From the NCBI GenBank assembly GCA_019973575.1, contig BPUI01000002.1:1178001-1242000 (forward strand): a stretch of 64,000 nucleotides of DNA, in the 5' to 3' direction. The DNA is from Gemmatimonadetes bacterium T265. GTDB taxonomy: Bacteria; Gemmatimonadota; Gemmatimonadetes; Gemmatimonadales; Gemmatimonadaceae. Under the pieces are notes generated by a model, which did no database searches, had not been told where the DNA came from, and saw nothing but the letters and a program-made list of their open reading frames with translations. The position numbers were made by a program, and so were the translations under genes. Shown piece by piece: positions 9,145 to 18,122 of the stretch; position 1 is the stretch's first letter, and the number at the start of each line of letters is the position of its first letter.

Positions 9145-10005
9145 ATGGCCTGGTTCCGGAAAGAGAAGAAGCCGCGGCTTCCGCAGCGCGAGCGGCTCGA
9201 GATCCCGCCCGACGCGTGGGAGAAGTGCGAGGCGTGCGGGCACACGGACCTGCGCGAGAAGTTCGTGCGCAACCTGAACGTGTGCCCCAACTGCGACTAC
9301 CACCGCCGCATCCGCGCGGTCGACTACTGCAACATCCTGCTCGACGACGGCTGGTCGGAGACCGAGACGTCCCTGCGCTCGGCCGACCCGCTCGGCTTCC
9401 CGGAGTACCAGGCGCGCCTGGCGAAGGCGCAGGCGAAAGTCGGGGAGTCGGACGCGATCCTCACCGCCACGGGCACGGTCGGGGACATACCGGTGAACCT
9501 GGGCGTGATGGACTTCGCGTTCATGGGCGGGTCGATGGGGTCGGTCGTCGGCGAAAAGATCGCGCGCGCGGGCCAGCGCGCGCTCGAGAAGAAGCAGCCG
9601 TTCATCATCGTTTCGACGTCGGGCGGCGCGCGCATGCAGGAGGGCGTGCTTTCGCTCATGCAGATGGCGAAGGCCGCCGCGGTGTTGTCGCAGCTCTCGG
9701 AGCGGCGTATTCCGTACGTCTCGCTGCTGACGAACCCGACGACCGGGGGCGTGAGCGCGAGCTACGCGATGTTAGGCGACCTGATCCTCGCCGAGCCGGG
9801 CGCGGTGATCGGGTTCGCGGGGCCGCGCGTCATCAAGCAGACGCTCGGACAGGACCTGCCCGAAGGCTTCCAAACCGCGGAGTTCCTGCTCGAGCACGGG
9901 ATGCTCGACGCGGTCGTGCACCGGCGTCAGCTCAAGGGCACGGTCGGGCAGATGTTGCGGCACATGACCGGCAAGCCCGCCGCGGCGGGCTACGCGGCCG
10001 ACTGA
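9145..10005 (+). CDS. accD: Acetyl-CoA carboxylase carboxyltransferase subunit beta
   Basis: Beta half of the carboxyltransferase that moves CO2 from carboxybiotin to acetyl-CoA, giving malonyl-CoA for fatty acid synthesis. The 286-residue product has the AccD zinc ribbon with Cys at 28, 31, 47 and 50, then the crotonase-like fold with VSTSGGARMQEG and TTGGVSASYAMLGDL. The ATG at 9145 has a leaderless-type -10 box 6 nt upstream. The following folC frame overlaps the stop as CTGA. GTTAGGC at 9771-9777 encodes Leu-Gly inside the conserved MLGD segment. Confidence 0.96.
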   Translation: MAWFRKEKKPRLPQRERLEIPPDAWEKCEACGHTDLREKFVRNLNVCPNCDYHRRIRAVDYCNILLDDGWSETETSLRSADPLGFPEYQARLAKAQAKVGESDAILTATGTVGDIPVNLGVMDFAFMGGSMGSVVGEKIARAGQRALEKKQPFIIVSTSGGARMQEGVLSLMQMAKAAAVLSQLSERRIPYVSLLTNPTTGGVSASYAMLGDLILAEPGAVIGFAGPRVIKQTLGQDLPEGFQTAEFLLEHGMLDAVVHRRQLKGTVGQMLRHMTGKPAAAGYAAD

Positions 10006-11333
10006 CCGCGCATCATACGGCCGGCGCGGCGGCGGACGTCGCGACCGCATACCGGGCGGCACTCGACGCGCTGTTCGCGCGCACGGGCGGCGCGAGCGTC
10101 TACGGGTTGGAGCGCGTACGCGCGTTGCTCGCCGAACTCGGCGACCCGCACCGCGCGTATCCCGTCTTTCACGTCGCGGGCACCAATGGGAAGGGGAGCA
10201 CGGTCGCGATTCTGACCGCATTGCTCCGCGCGCGCGGCCTTACGGTGGGCACGTACACGTCGCCGCACCTGGTCGACTTCCGGGAGCGTGTGGTCGTGGA
10301 CGGGCGGGCGATCGCGCCGGAGGCCGTGCTCGCGTTTCTCGGCCGCGTGGACGACGTCTCGCGCGTGCTCGGCGCGACGTTCTTCGAGGTCACCACCGCG
10401 CTCGCGTTCGATCACTTCGCGCGCGCGCGCGTCGGCGTTGCGGTGATCGAGACCGGGCTCGGCGGACGGCTCGACGCGACCAACGTGGTCGATCCCGTGG
10501 TCGCCGGCGTGACCGAGATCGGGCTCGACCACACCGAGCTCCTCGGGTCGACGATCCCCGAGATCGCCCGTGAGAAGGCCGGGATATACAAACCCGGACG
10601 CGCCGCGGTCGTCGGGGCGTGGGACGCGGTCGCGCGCGAGACGCTCGTCGCGCACGCGCGCGCGGTCGGCGCCTCGCCGGTGCGCGTCGTTGCGGACGAG
10701 TTCGAGATCTCGCACGTCGCCGTCGCTCCCGGCGGGACGCGATTTCGCCTCGCCTCTGCGGAGGGCGCGCGGAGCCTGAACGTGGGACTCGCCGGCGCGT
10801 TTCAACCGCGGAACGTCGCGACGGCGCTGGCGATGCTGGACGCGGCCGGGCCGCGGTACGCCGCCGCGGCGCGCGACGTGAACGCGGTGCTCGGGCACGT
10901 GCGGCTCGCCGGGCGGGCGCAGCGGCACGGGCGGTGGCTGTTCGACGTCGCGCACAACCCCGACGGCGCGCGCGCGCTGCGCGGCACGCTCGAGGCGCTG
11001 TCGGCAGCTGACGACGCGCCGCGGCGGCCGATCACGGCGCTCGTCGGCGTGCTCGCGGACAAGGACTGGCGCGGCGTGCTCGACGCGCTCGCGCCGGCGG
11101 TGGACGCGTTCGTGCTCACGACGCCGCCGACGGCGCCGGCGGGTCGCGTGTGGGACCTTTCCGCGGTCGCGGCGCACGCGGCCGCGCGCGGGTACGTCGC
11201 GGCGGTCGAGCCCGACTTCGACGCGGCGCTCGCGTCCGTCGACGCACGCGCGGGTACGGCCGTCGTCACCGGCTCGTTCCACACGGTCGGCGACGCCATG
11301 GCGCGCTTGCAGGTCGATCCGCTCGGCGGGTAG
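10002..11333 (+). CDS. folC: Folylpolyglutamate/dihydrofolate synthase, apparent CTG start
   Basis: Adds glutamate to folates (and possibly to dihydropteroate) using ATP in the cytoplasm. The P-loop GTNGKGS is at residues 60-66 counted from the CTG, followed by TYTSPHLVDFRERV and the Mur-ligase-like ETGLGGRLDATNVV. The C-terminal glutamate-binding domain has LFDVAHNPDGARAL. FolC proteins begin about 45 residues before the P-loop, here YRAALDALFARTGG. No ATG, GTG or TTG lies in frame in the region that could start this. The first is TTG at 10107, which would remove the conserved N-terminus. CTG at 10002 overlaps the accD stop as CTGA, exactly where neighbouring gene pairs have ATGA/GTGA. Function is secure; the start is inferred. 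Confidence 0.88.
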   Translation: MTAHHTAGAAADVATAYRAALDALFARTGGASVYGLERVRALLAELGDPHRAYPVFHVAGTNGKGSTVAILTALLRARGLTVGTYTSPHLVDFRERVVVDGRAIAPEAVLAFLGRVDDVSRVLGATFFEVTTALAFDHFARARVGVAVIETGLGGRLDATNVVDPVVAGVTEIGLDHTELLGSTIPEIAREKAGIYKPGRAAVVGAWDAVARETLVAHARAVGASPVRVVADEFEISHVAVAPGGTRFRLASAEGARSLNVGLAGAFQPRNVATALAMLDAAGPRYAAAARDVNAVLGHVRLAGRAQRHGRWLFDVAHNPDGARALRGTLEALSAADDAPRRPITALVGVLADKDWRGVLDALAPAVDAFVLTTPPTAPAGRVWDLSAVAAHAAARGYVAAVEPDFDAALASVDARAGTAVVTGSFHTVGDAMARLQVDPLGG

Positions 11334-11336
11334 CTT
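11307..11336 (+). promoter_or_regulatory. Promoter of hisS (leaderless type)
   Basis: TTGCAG (11307-11312), 18 bases, TAGCTT (11331-11336), then 6 nt to the hisS ATG. It lies inside the end of folC. No Shine-Dalgarno is present. Confidence 0.55.
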
Positions 11337-11342
11337 TGCCGG

Positions 11343-12656
11343 ATGTCCGCCAAGCCGCTCCCGGGATTTCGCGACTTCTACCCCCAGGAGTTCGCTGAGC
11401 GCGCGTACATCTTCCGCGTCTGGCGTGAGGTCGCGGCGCGGTATGGATTCGTCGAGTACGACGGGCCGCCGCTGGAGCCGCTCGACCTGTACACGCGCAA
11501 GAGCGGCGACGAGATCGTCGGGCAGCTCTACAACTTCGTGGACAAGGGCGGGCGCGACGTCTCGCTCCGTCCGGAGATGACGCCGACGTTCGCGCGCCTC
11601 GTGGGCGCGAAGGCGAACGCGCTGCGCAAGCCGGTGCGCTGGTTCTCGATCCCGCAGCTCTTCCGGTACGAACGCCAGCAGCGCGGCCGCCTGCGCGAGC
11701 ACTTCCAGCTCAACGTCGACCTCGTGGGCGAGGCCGACGTCGCGGCCGACGCGGAGCTGCTCGCGGTGGCGGTCGACATCCTGCGCGCGTTCGGGCTCGG
11801 CGCGGCGGACGTGCGCGCGCGCGTGAGCGACCGGCGGCTCCTGGCGGCGCTGCTCCTCCGTGTCGGCCTAACCGATGACCAGTTGCCGGCCGCGTACGCC
11901 GCCGTCGACAAGGTCGAGCGCGAGCCGCGGGAGGCGTTGGTCGCGCGGCTCGCCGGCCGGGGCGTCGCGGCGGAGGTCGCCGAGCGCGCGCTGGCGCTCG
12001 CGCGGGTGACGACCGTGGACGCGTTGCGCGCGGAGCACGGGGGCGATCCGGCGGTCGCCGAGGCGCTCGACCGGTTCGCGCGGTACGTCGACTACTGCGG
12101 CGCGCTCGGCGTCGGCGAGTGGCTCTCGCTCGACCTGTCGATCGTGCGCGGGCTCGCGTACTACACCGGGATCGTCTTCGAGCTGTTCGACGCGCGGGGC
12201 GAGTTCCGCGCGATCTGCGGCGGCGGCCGGTACGACGCGCTGTTAGGCGCGCTCGGCGGCGCGGACCTGCCGGCGCTCGGCTTCGGGATGGGAGACGTCG
12301 TCCTCGGCGAGCTGTTGCGCGACCGCAAGCTCATGCCCGGCCAGGAGCCTTCACTCGATTACTGGGTCGAGGTCGATCCCGCGGCGGGGGACGGCGAGCG
12401 GCGCGCGATGGCGATCGCGACGCGGCTGCGCGCCCACGGCGCGCGCGTCGAGTACCCGCTGCGCGCGCAGGCGGTCGGCAAGCAAAAGCGGGCCGCGTTC
12501 CACGCCGGCGCGCGCCGGATCGTGCGCGCGCTCCCCGCGGACGGTTCCGGCGACGAATACGAGATCGAGGTCCTGGCCGACGGCGCGCGGACGCGTGTGC
12601 GCGGCGACGGCTGGATGGCCGAGCGGGACGCCGACGGGCACGACACACCCAACTGA
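11343..12656 (+). CDS. hisS: Histidine-tRNA ligase
   Basis: Class II aminoacyl-tRNA synthetase charging tRNA-His. The 437-residue product opens with the HisRS N-terminus (LPGFRDFYPQEF). Motif 2 is around FRYERQQRGRLREHFQLNVD and the HisA-type motif RGLAYYTGIVFE is near 275, followed by GGGRYDALLG. The C-terminal ~90 residues form the anticodon-binding domain. The ATG at 11343 is preceded by TAGCTT 6 nt upstream. The stop overlaps the proS start by one base (TGATG). Two copies of the window's abundant heptamer occur here: GCCTAAC at 11866 and GTTAGGC at 12242. Confidence 0.96.
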   Translation: MSAKPLPGFRDFYPQEFAERAYIFRVWREVAARYGFVEYDGPPLEPLDLYTRKSGDEIVGQLYNFVDKGGRDVSLRPEMTPTFARLVGAKANALRKPVRWFSIPQLFRYERQQRGRLREHFQLNVDLVGEADVAADAELLAVAVDILRAFGLGAADVRARVSDRRLLAALLLRVGLTDDQLPAAYAAVDKVEREPREALVARLAGRGVAAEVAERALALARVTTVDALRAEHGGDPAVAEALDRFARYVDYCGALGVGEWLSLDLSIVRGLAYYTGIVFELFDARGEFRAICGGGRYDALLGALGGADLPALGFGMGDVVLGELLRDRKLMPGQEPSLDYWVEVDPAAGDGERRAMAIATRLRAHGARVEYPLRAQAVGKQKRAAFHAGARRIVRALPADGSGDEYEIEVLADGARTRVRGDGWMAERDADGHDTPN

Positions 12657-14122
12657 TGGCCGACGATAAGAAGCTGACCACCCGCGCCGCCGACTTCAGC
12701 GCGTGGTACAACGAGCTGGTCGTGCGCGCGGAGCTCGCCGACTACGCGCCCGTGCGCGGCTGCATGGTGATCCGCCCCAACGGGTACGGGATCTGGGAGC
12801 GGATGCAGCGCGCGCTCGACGACATGTTCAAGGAGACGGGGCACGTCAACGCGTACTTCCCGCTCTTCATCCCGCAGAGCTTCCTGAGCAAGGAGGCGCA
12901 GCACGTCGAGGGATTCGCGCCCGAGACGGCCGTCGTCACGTACGGCGGCGGCAAGGAGCTCGAGGAGCCGCTCGTCGTGCGGCCGACGTCGGAGACGATC
13001 ATCTACTCGATGTTCTCGAAGTGGGTGCAGAGCTACCGCGACCTGCCGCTGCTCTACAACCAGTGGGCGAACGTGGTGCGCTGGGAAATGCGCACGCGCC
13101 TCTTCCTGCGCACACTCGAGTTCCTCTGGCAGGAGGGGCACACGGCGCACGCGACCGAGGCCGAGGCGGAGACCGAGGCGCGCCAGATGTTAGGCGTGTA
13201 CCGCGACTTCATGGAAGGCTACATCGCGATGCCCGTGGTGACCGGGCAGAAGACGGAGAGTGAGAAGTTCGCCGGGGCACTCCGCACGTACAGCTGCGAG
13301 GCGATGATGCAGGACGGCCGGGCGCTGCAGGCGGGCACGTCGCACAACCTCGGGCAGAACTTCGCGAAGGCGTTCGACCTCACGTTCCAGAGCGAGGGGG
13401 GCACGATCGAGCACGCCTGGAACACGAGTTGGGGCGTGTCGACGCGGATGGTCGGTGGTCTCATCATGACGCACTCCGACGACAACGGGTTGCAAACGCC
13501 GCCGTTGCTCGCCCCCGTCGAGCTCGTGATCGTGCCGATCTACCGAACCGACGAGGACCGCGCGCGCGTCGTCGAGGCCGCGGAGCGAATCCGGCGGACG
13601 CTCGTCGATTGGGAGCGGCGTGAGCCGAACCGGCTGCGCGTGCACGTCGACGCGCGCGACGGGATGAAGCCGGGCGCGAAGTACTACCACTGGGAGATGC
13701 GCGGCATCCCGCTCCGGATGGAGATCGGGCCGCGCGACCTCGACGCGAACCAGGCGGTGCTCGTGCGCCGTGACACGCGCGCGAAGAAGACGGTGTCGCT
13801 GGATGCGGTGGGCGAGGAAGTCGAGGAACTGCTCGAGACGATGCAGGACGACATGCTCGCGGCCGCGCGCGCGCGGATGGACGCTCGATCGTACCGCGGC
13901 GTGACGAGCTACGACCAGTTCAAGGAGATCGTCGAGGCGGGCGGGTTCGTGTACGCGGGGTGGAACGGCGACCCCGCGGTCGAGGCGCGCGTGAAGGAAG
14001 AGACGAAAGCGACCATCCGCGTCATCCCCGACGAGGAGTTCCGGAGCGCCGAGGCGCCGGCGCGCTGTTTGGTGACCGGAGAACCGGCCCGGCACGAGGT
14101 GGTGTGGGCGCGAGCGTACTGA
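12656..14122 (+). CDS. proS: Proline-tRNA ligase, short (archaeal/eukaryote-like) type
   Basis: Class II synthetase charging tRNA-Pro. The 488-residue product has motif 1 around NGYGIWERMQRALDDM and motif 2 near VRWEMRTRLFLRTLEFLWQEGH. The segment LGQNFAKAFDLTFQ is near 235 and an anticodon-binding domain plus C-terminal zinc-binding-like domain follows. It lacks the ~180-residue editing insertion of the long E. coli-type enzyme, so it is the ProS3 form. ATG 12656 follows hisS directly (TGATG) in a hisS-proS-lysA run. The C-terminal codons overlap the proposed lysA start by about 19 nt. Confidence 0.95.
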   Translation: MADDKKLTTRAADFSAWYNELVVRAELADYAPVRGCMVIRPNGYGIWERMQRALDDMFKETGHVNAYFPLFIPQSFLSKEAQHVEGFAPETAVVTYGGGKELEEPLVVRPTSETIIYSMFSKWVQSYRDLPLLYNQWANVVRWEMRTRLFLRTLEFLWQEGHTAHATEAEAETEARQMLGVYRDFMEGYIAMPVVTGQKTESEKFAGALRTYSCEAMMQDGRALQAGTSHNLGQNFAKAFDLTFQSEGGTIEHAWNTSWGVSTRMVGGLIMTHSDDNGLQTPPLLAPVELVIVPIYRTDEDRARVVEAAERIRRTLVDWERREPNRLRVHVDARDGMKPGAKYYHWEMRGIPLRMEIGPRDLDANQAVLVRRDTRAKKTVSLDAVGEEVEELLETMQDDMLAAARARMDARSYRGVTSYDQFKEIVEAGGFVYAGWNGDPAVEARVKEETKATIRVIPDEEFRSAEAPARCLVTGEPARHEVVWARAY

Positions 14123-15393
14123 GCGGCGCGGGTGCCGCAGCGGTGCCGGCGTTCGCGCTCGTCGACGGCGTGTTGCACGCGGGCGGCGTTCCACTCCCGG
14201 CGATCGCCGACGCGGTCGGCACGCCGACGTACGTGTACGACGCCCCGACCGTACGGGCGCAGTACGCGCGGCTCGTGCGCGCGTTCGCCGGCATTCCGCA
14301 CCGGGTGCACTACAGCGTCAAGGCGAACTCGAACCTCGCACTCCTGCGCGAGTTCAAGGCGTTAGGCGCGGGCGTCGACGTCGTTTCCGGGGGCGAGCTG
14401 TTCCGCGCCCGCGCCGCGGGGTTCGGGCCGGGCGACGTGGTCTTCAGCGGCGTCGGGAAGACTGCGCGGGAGCTCGACGAGGCGCTCGACGCGGGGGTGC
14501 TGTTCGTCAACGTGGAGAGCGAGGGCGAGCTGCTGCTGCTCGACGCCGTCGCGGCCGAGCGCGGCGTGGTCGCGCCGGTCGCGCTGCGCGTCAATCCCGA
14601 GGTGAGCGTCGACAGCCCGCACGAGTACATCCGCACGGGCGAGAAGGGGCAGAAGTTCGGGATCCCGTTCGACGAGATCCCGGACGCCGCCCAACTCGCG
14701 CGCTCGCTGCGGCACGTGCGGCTCGTCGGGCTCGACATGCACATCGGGTCGCAACTCGCCACCTTCGATCCCTACGGCGCGGCGCTGCTCCGCGTGCTCG
14801 GCCTGCTCACCCGGCTGCGCGCTGACGGTGCCGACGCGATCGAGTACCTCGACGTCGGCGGCGGGCTCGCCGTGACGTACCGCGACGAGCCCGCGGCGGA
14901 CGTCGCGCGCGTGGCCCGCGGGATCCGCGAGGCGGTGAGCGGGCTCGGCGTTTCGCTCGTGCTCGAGCCCGGGCGGTTCCTCGTCGCCGAAGCCGGCGTG
15001 TTGCTCGCGCGCGTGCTGTACCGGAAGCACAGCGGCGGGAAGGAGTACGTGATCACGGACGCGGGGATGAACGATTTGGTGCGGCCGTCGCACTACGACG
15101 CGTACCACGCCATCACGGCCGTGGCGCCGCGCGGGGGTCGCATCGTGGCCGACGTCGTCGGGCCGGTGTGCGAGAGCGGCGACTTCCTCGCGCTCGACCG
15201 CGACCTCGACGACCTGCGGCCGGGCGACCTCGCGGCCGTGCACACCGCCGGCGCGTACGGGTTTGCGATGGCGTCCAATTACAACTCGCGCCCGCGCGCG
15301 GCCGAGGTGATCGTCGACGAGGGGTGCTGGCGACTCGTGACGGCGCGGGAATCGTACGAGGACCTCGTCCGCCACGAACGGCAGGCCGCATGA
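14104..15393 (+). CDS. lysA: Diaminopimelate decarboxylase
   Basis: PLP enzyme that decarboxylates meso-diaminopimelate to L-lysine. The PLP lysine sits in HYSVKANSN (around residue 65). The glycine loop DVGGGLAVTY, the phosphate-binding EPGRFLVAEAGVLL and the dimer-interface CESGDFLALDRDL follow in order. GTG at 14104 gives 429 residues and overlaps proS by 19 nt; GTG at 14143 (416 residues) is an equally workable alternative because the alignable domain begins at AFALVDGVLHAGG. The stop overlaps the next start as ATGA. Confidence 0.93.
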   Translation: MGASVLSGAGAAAVPAFALVDGVLHAGGVPLPAIADAVGTPTYVYDAPTVRAQYARLVRAFAGIPHRVHYSVKANSNLALLREFKALGAGVDVVSGGELFRARAAGFGPGDVVFSGVGKTARELDEALDAGVLFVNVESEGELLLLDAVAAERGVVAPVALRVNPEVSVDSPHEYIRTGEKGQKFGIPFDEIPDAAQLARSLRHVRLVGLDMHIGSQLATFDPYGAALLRVLGLLTRLRADGADAIEYLDVGGGLAVTYRDEPAADVARVARGIREAVSGLGVSLVLEPGRFLVAEAGVLLARVLYRKHSGGKEYVITDAGMNDLVRPSHYDAYHAITAVAPRGGRIVADVVGPVCESGDFLALDRDLDDLRPGDLAAVHTAGAYGFAMASNYNSRPRAAEVIVDEGCWRLVTARESYEDLVRHERQAA

Positions 15394-15899
15394 AAGTCGG
15401 GCTGATCGGCGACACGCACGACCGCGTGCCGGCGGTGGAGCAGTTCGCGGAACGCTTCGCGGCCGCGGGCGCGTCGTTCGTGCTGCACGCGGGCGACTAC
15501 TGCGCCCCGTTCTCGCTCGCGCCCTTCCGCGCGGGCGCGCTGCCGCTCCTCGGCGTGTTCGGGCGCAACGACGGCGACCGCGACGGGCTGCGCGCCGCGG
15601 CCTCGACGCTCCCGTCGGGCGGCGAGCTGTTCGAGTCGCCGCACTCGCTCGAACTCGGCGGCCGCTCGGTGCTGCTCGTGCACGACCTCGGGGACGCGCT
15701 CGCGCGCTCGGTCGAAGGACACGCGATCGTCGTGCACGGGTGCTCGCACCGCGCGGAAGTGCGCCAGCGCGGCGGGACGCTGCTCGTCAACCCGGGAGAG
15801 GCGTGCGGGTGGCTCACGGGATCGTGCACCGCCGCCGTCCTCGACCTCGACACGCTGAGCGTCGAGCGGGTCACGCTCGACCTTCCGCGCGGCGCCTGA
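15390..15899 (+). CDS. YfcE/MJ0936-type metallophosphoesterase
   Basis: A 169-residue calcineurin-like phosphoesterase of the small bacterial/archaeal class. Metal-binding motifs are D-x-H in [10 protein letters not shown] (residues 4-13), HAGDYC near 35, GRND near 57 (usually GNCD) and VHGCSHRA near 112 (usually GHTH). The last two are variant but keep the key Asn and His. Substrate unknown; relatives hydrolyse phosphodiesters in vitro. The ATG overlaps the lysA stop as ATGA, so it is translated with lysA, but nothing ties it to lysine synthesis. It is probably cytoplasmic. Confidence 0.85.
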   Translation: MKVGLIGDTHDRVPAVEQFAERFAAAGASFVLHAGDYCAPFSLAPFRAGALPLLGVFGRNDGDRDGLRAAASTLPSGGELFESPHSLELGGRSVLLVHDLGDALARSVEGHAIVVHGCSHRAEVRQRGGTLLVNPGEACGWLTGSCTAAVLDLDTLSVERVTLDLPRGA

Positions 15900-15942
15900 C
15901 GCGCCCTCGGATCCGCCTCGTCTGCCTAACGAAGCCATCGCC

Positions 15943-17487
15943 GTGTCCAGCCGCATCCTCATCCTCGACTACGGCTCGCAGTACACGCAGCTGATCGCGC
16001 GGCGCGTGCGCGAGGCGCGCGTCTACTCCGAGATCCACCCGCCCACGCGCACGCTCGACTGGGTGCGCGAGTGGGCGCCGGCCGGGATTATCCTCTCGGG
16101 CGGCCCGAACTCGGTCTACGGCGAGAACGTGCCGACGGCCGACCCGGCGCTCCTCGACGTCGCGCCGGTCCTCGGCATCTGCTACGGGATGCAACTCGTC
16201 GCGCACCTCTCGCGCGGCGCGGTAACGCGCGGCGGGCGTCGCGAGTACGGGCGCGCGGAGATGCGCGTCGAGGACGCGGCCGGGTTGTTCGCCGGGTTCG
16301 ACCCGGGCGAAACCGCCACGGTGTGGATGAGCCACGGCGACCACGTGGACGTCGTGCCCGACGGGTACGTGGTGACCGCGAGCAGCGCGTCGAACCCGAT
16401 CGCCGCGATGCGACACGCGACGAAGCCGATCCACTGCGTGCAGTTCCACCCGGAGGTCGCGCACACGCCGCGCGGCAACGAGGTGATCGCGAACTTCCTC
16501 TTCGACGTGTGCGGTGCCGAGGCGACGTGGACGCCGGGGGCGTTCGTGGCGGAGGAGGTCGAGCGCGTGCGGGAGCGCGTCGGCGCGTCGCGCGTGATCT
16601 GCGGGCTGTCGGGCGGCGTCGACTCGGCGGTCGCGGCCGCGTTAGTCCACCGGGCGGTGGGCGATCAGCTCACGTGCATCTTCGTCGACACCGGCCTGCT
16701 ACGCCGTCACGAGCGCGAGCAGGTCGAACAGACGTTCCGCCGCCACCTCGGCATCGACCTGCGCGTGGTCGACGCCTCGGACCGCTTTCTCTCCGCCCTC
16801 GCCGGCGTCGACGACCCGGAGCAGAAGCGGAAGATCATCGGCCACACATTCATCGACGTGTTCGAGGACGCGGCCGCGTCGGTCGGCGCCGACGTGAAGT
16901 TCCTCGTGCAGGGTACGCTCTACCCCGACGTGATCGAGAGCGCGTCGCCGAGCGGCGGGCCGAGCGTGACGATCAAGACGCACCACAACGTCGGGGGCCT
17001 GAAGCCGGACATGCAGTTCCGGCTCATCGAGCCGCTCCGCGAGTTGTTCAAGGACGAGGTGCGGAACGTCGGCCGCGAGCTCGGCCTCCCGGAGGAGATG
17101 GTCGGCCGGCACCCGTTCCCCGGGCCGGGGCTCGCGATCCGGGTGTTAGGCGCGGTCACGCCGGGCCAGCTCGAGGTGCTCCGGTCCGCGGACGCGATCT
17201 ACCTCGAGGAGATCCGCGCGGCCGGCCTCTACGACGAGATCTGGCAGGCGTTCGCGGTCCTGCTGCCGGTGCGCAGCGTGGGCGTCATGGGCGACGAGCG
17301 GACGTACGACTACGTGCTCGCGCTCCGCGCGGTGACGAGCACGGACGGGATGACGGCGGATTGGTACCCAATGCCGCACGACGTGCTCGCCGGCATCTCG
17401 AACCGGATCATCAACGAGGTGGACGGCGTGAACCGCGTCGCCTACGACGTCAGCTCCAAGCCGCCCGCGACTATCGAATGGGAGTGA
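15943..17487 (+). CDS. guaA: GMP synthase (glutamine-hydrolysing)
   Basis: Converts XMP to GMP using ATP and the amide of glutamine. The 514-residue product has an N-terminal class I glutamine amidotransferase (nucleophile Cys80 in GICYGMQL, His/Glu in [10 protein letters not shown] near 168). The ATP pyrophosphatase P-loop SGGVDSAV is near 223 and the dimerisation domain ends CISSKPP-like ([13 protein letters not shown]). The start is GTG 15943. The 43-base leader contains GCCTAAC at 15924-15930 and no Shine-Dalgarno. A perfect hairpin terminator follows at 17509. Confidence 0.96.
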   Translation: MSSRILILDYGSQYTQLIARRVREARVYSEIHPPTRTLDWVREWAPAGIILSGGPNSVYGENVPTADPALLDVAPVLGICYGMQLVAHLSRGAVTRGGRREYGRAEMRVEDAAGLFAGFDPGETATVWMSHGDHVDVVPDGYVVTASSASNPIAAMRHATKPIHCVQFHPEVAHTPRGNEVIANFLFDVCGAEATWTPGAFVAEEVERVRERVGASRVICGLSGGVDSAVAAALVHRAVGDQLTCIFVDTGLLRRHEREQVEQTFRRHLGIDLRVVDASDRFLSALAGVDDPEQKRKIIGHTFIDVFEDAAASVGADVKFLVQGTLYPDVIESASPSGGPSVTIKTHHNVGGLKPDMQFRLIEPLRELFKDEVRNVGRELGLPEEMVGRHPFPGPGLAIRVLGAVTPGQLEVLRSADAIYLEEIRAAGLYDEIWQAFAVLLPVRSVGVMGDERTYDYVLALRAVTSTDGMTADWYPMPHDVLAGISNRIINEVDGVNRVAYDVSSKPPATIEWE

Positions 17488-17508
17488 GCGCGCCGCGCCG
17501 GGAAGCCA

Positions 17509-17544
17509 CGGCGGGGGCCGGCCCACGCGGGCCGGCCCCCGCCG
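17509..17544. terminator. Perfect 16-bp hairpin between convergent genes
   Basis: CGGCGGGGGCCGGCCC and its exact reverse complement flank a 4-base loop (ACGC). It lies between the convergent ends of guaA and the PTS IIA gene, so it can act on both strands. There is no T-tract toward guaA's direction. Confidence 0.75.
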
Positions 17545-17548
17545 TCCG

Positions 17549-18001
17549 TCAGACGCCCTTTTCCTTCAACAGCTCCATGAACTGCGAGGGCTCCGTCAGC
17601 TCCAGCAGGCGTTGCGGGACGTCGGGCTCCTTGCTGAACTGGGCGATCTTGCCGAGCACCGGGAGGTACTGGTTGGACACCTCGAGCGGCGGGGCGACGA
17701 TCAGGAAGCAGAAGTACACCGGCTTCTCGTCGATCGCCTTGAAGTCGATCCCCTCCTTCTTGCGGCCGAAGGCGACGCGCAGCTTGTTGACGACGAGGGA
17801 GCGGCAGTGCGGAATCGCGATCCCGCGTCCGATCCCGGTCGAGCCGAGGTTCTCGCGGCGCTTCAGCATCTTGAACAGCATGCCCTCCGACTTCTCGTCG
17901 AGCTTGAGCAGGCCGATCAGCTCCTTGAGCACGTCGTCCTTGCTGGTCGACTCGAGGTCGAGCTTGACCGCGTCCTCGGAGAAGAACTCGCGCAGTTCCA
18001 T
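17549..18001 (-). CDS. PTS sugar/nitrogen-type EIIA domain protein
   Basis: A stand-alone 150-residue EIIA domain of the fructose/mannitol/Ntr class. The phosphorylatable His is His65 in GRGIAIPHCRS. Such proteins usually receive phosphate from HPr or NPr and act as regulators (PtsN-like) rather than transporters. No EI, HPr, EIIB or EIIC gene lies in this window. The frame is open further upstream, but ATG 18001 gives the family N-terminus MELREFFSEDAV. A promoter with a 17-bp spacer lies about 63 nt upstream, giving an ordinary leader. Confidence 0.88.
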   Translation of the reverse strand: MELREFFSEDAVKLDLESTSKDDVLKELIGLLKLDEKSEGMLFKMLKRRENLGSTGIGRGIAIPHCRSLVVNKLRVAFGRKKEGIDFKAIDEKPVYFCFLIVAPPLEVSNQYLPVLGKIAQFSKEPDVPQRLLELTEPSQFMELLKEKGV

Positions 18002-18064
18002 GGCACGTACGGAGGGGTGACCGCGCGAGCGAAGCCGTGGTGCTCGGGCGCGGCGAAGCACGCC

Positions 18065-18093
18065 AAGCTAGGAACGCCTGTCGCGAGCGGCAA
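18065..18093 (-). promoter_or_regulatory. Promoter of the PTS IIA gene
   Basis: On the minus strand, TTGCCG (18093-18088), exactly 17 bases, then TAGCTT (18070-18065). It diverges from the dus promoter 40 bases away and predicts a ~55-nt leader. Confidence 0.55.
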
Positions 18094-18110
18094 GCGCGGT
18101 GGGGGCGGGC

Positions 18111-18116
18111 TAACTT
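18111..18116 (+). promoter_or_regulatory. -10-like element TAACTT for dus (leaderless type)
   Basis: TAACTT ends 6 nt before the dus ATG. No Shine-Dalgarno and no clear -35 are visible. Confidence 0.45.
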
Positions 18117-18122
18117 TCTGAC

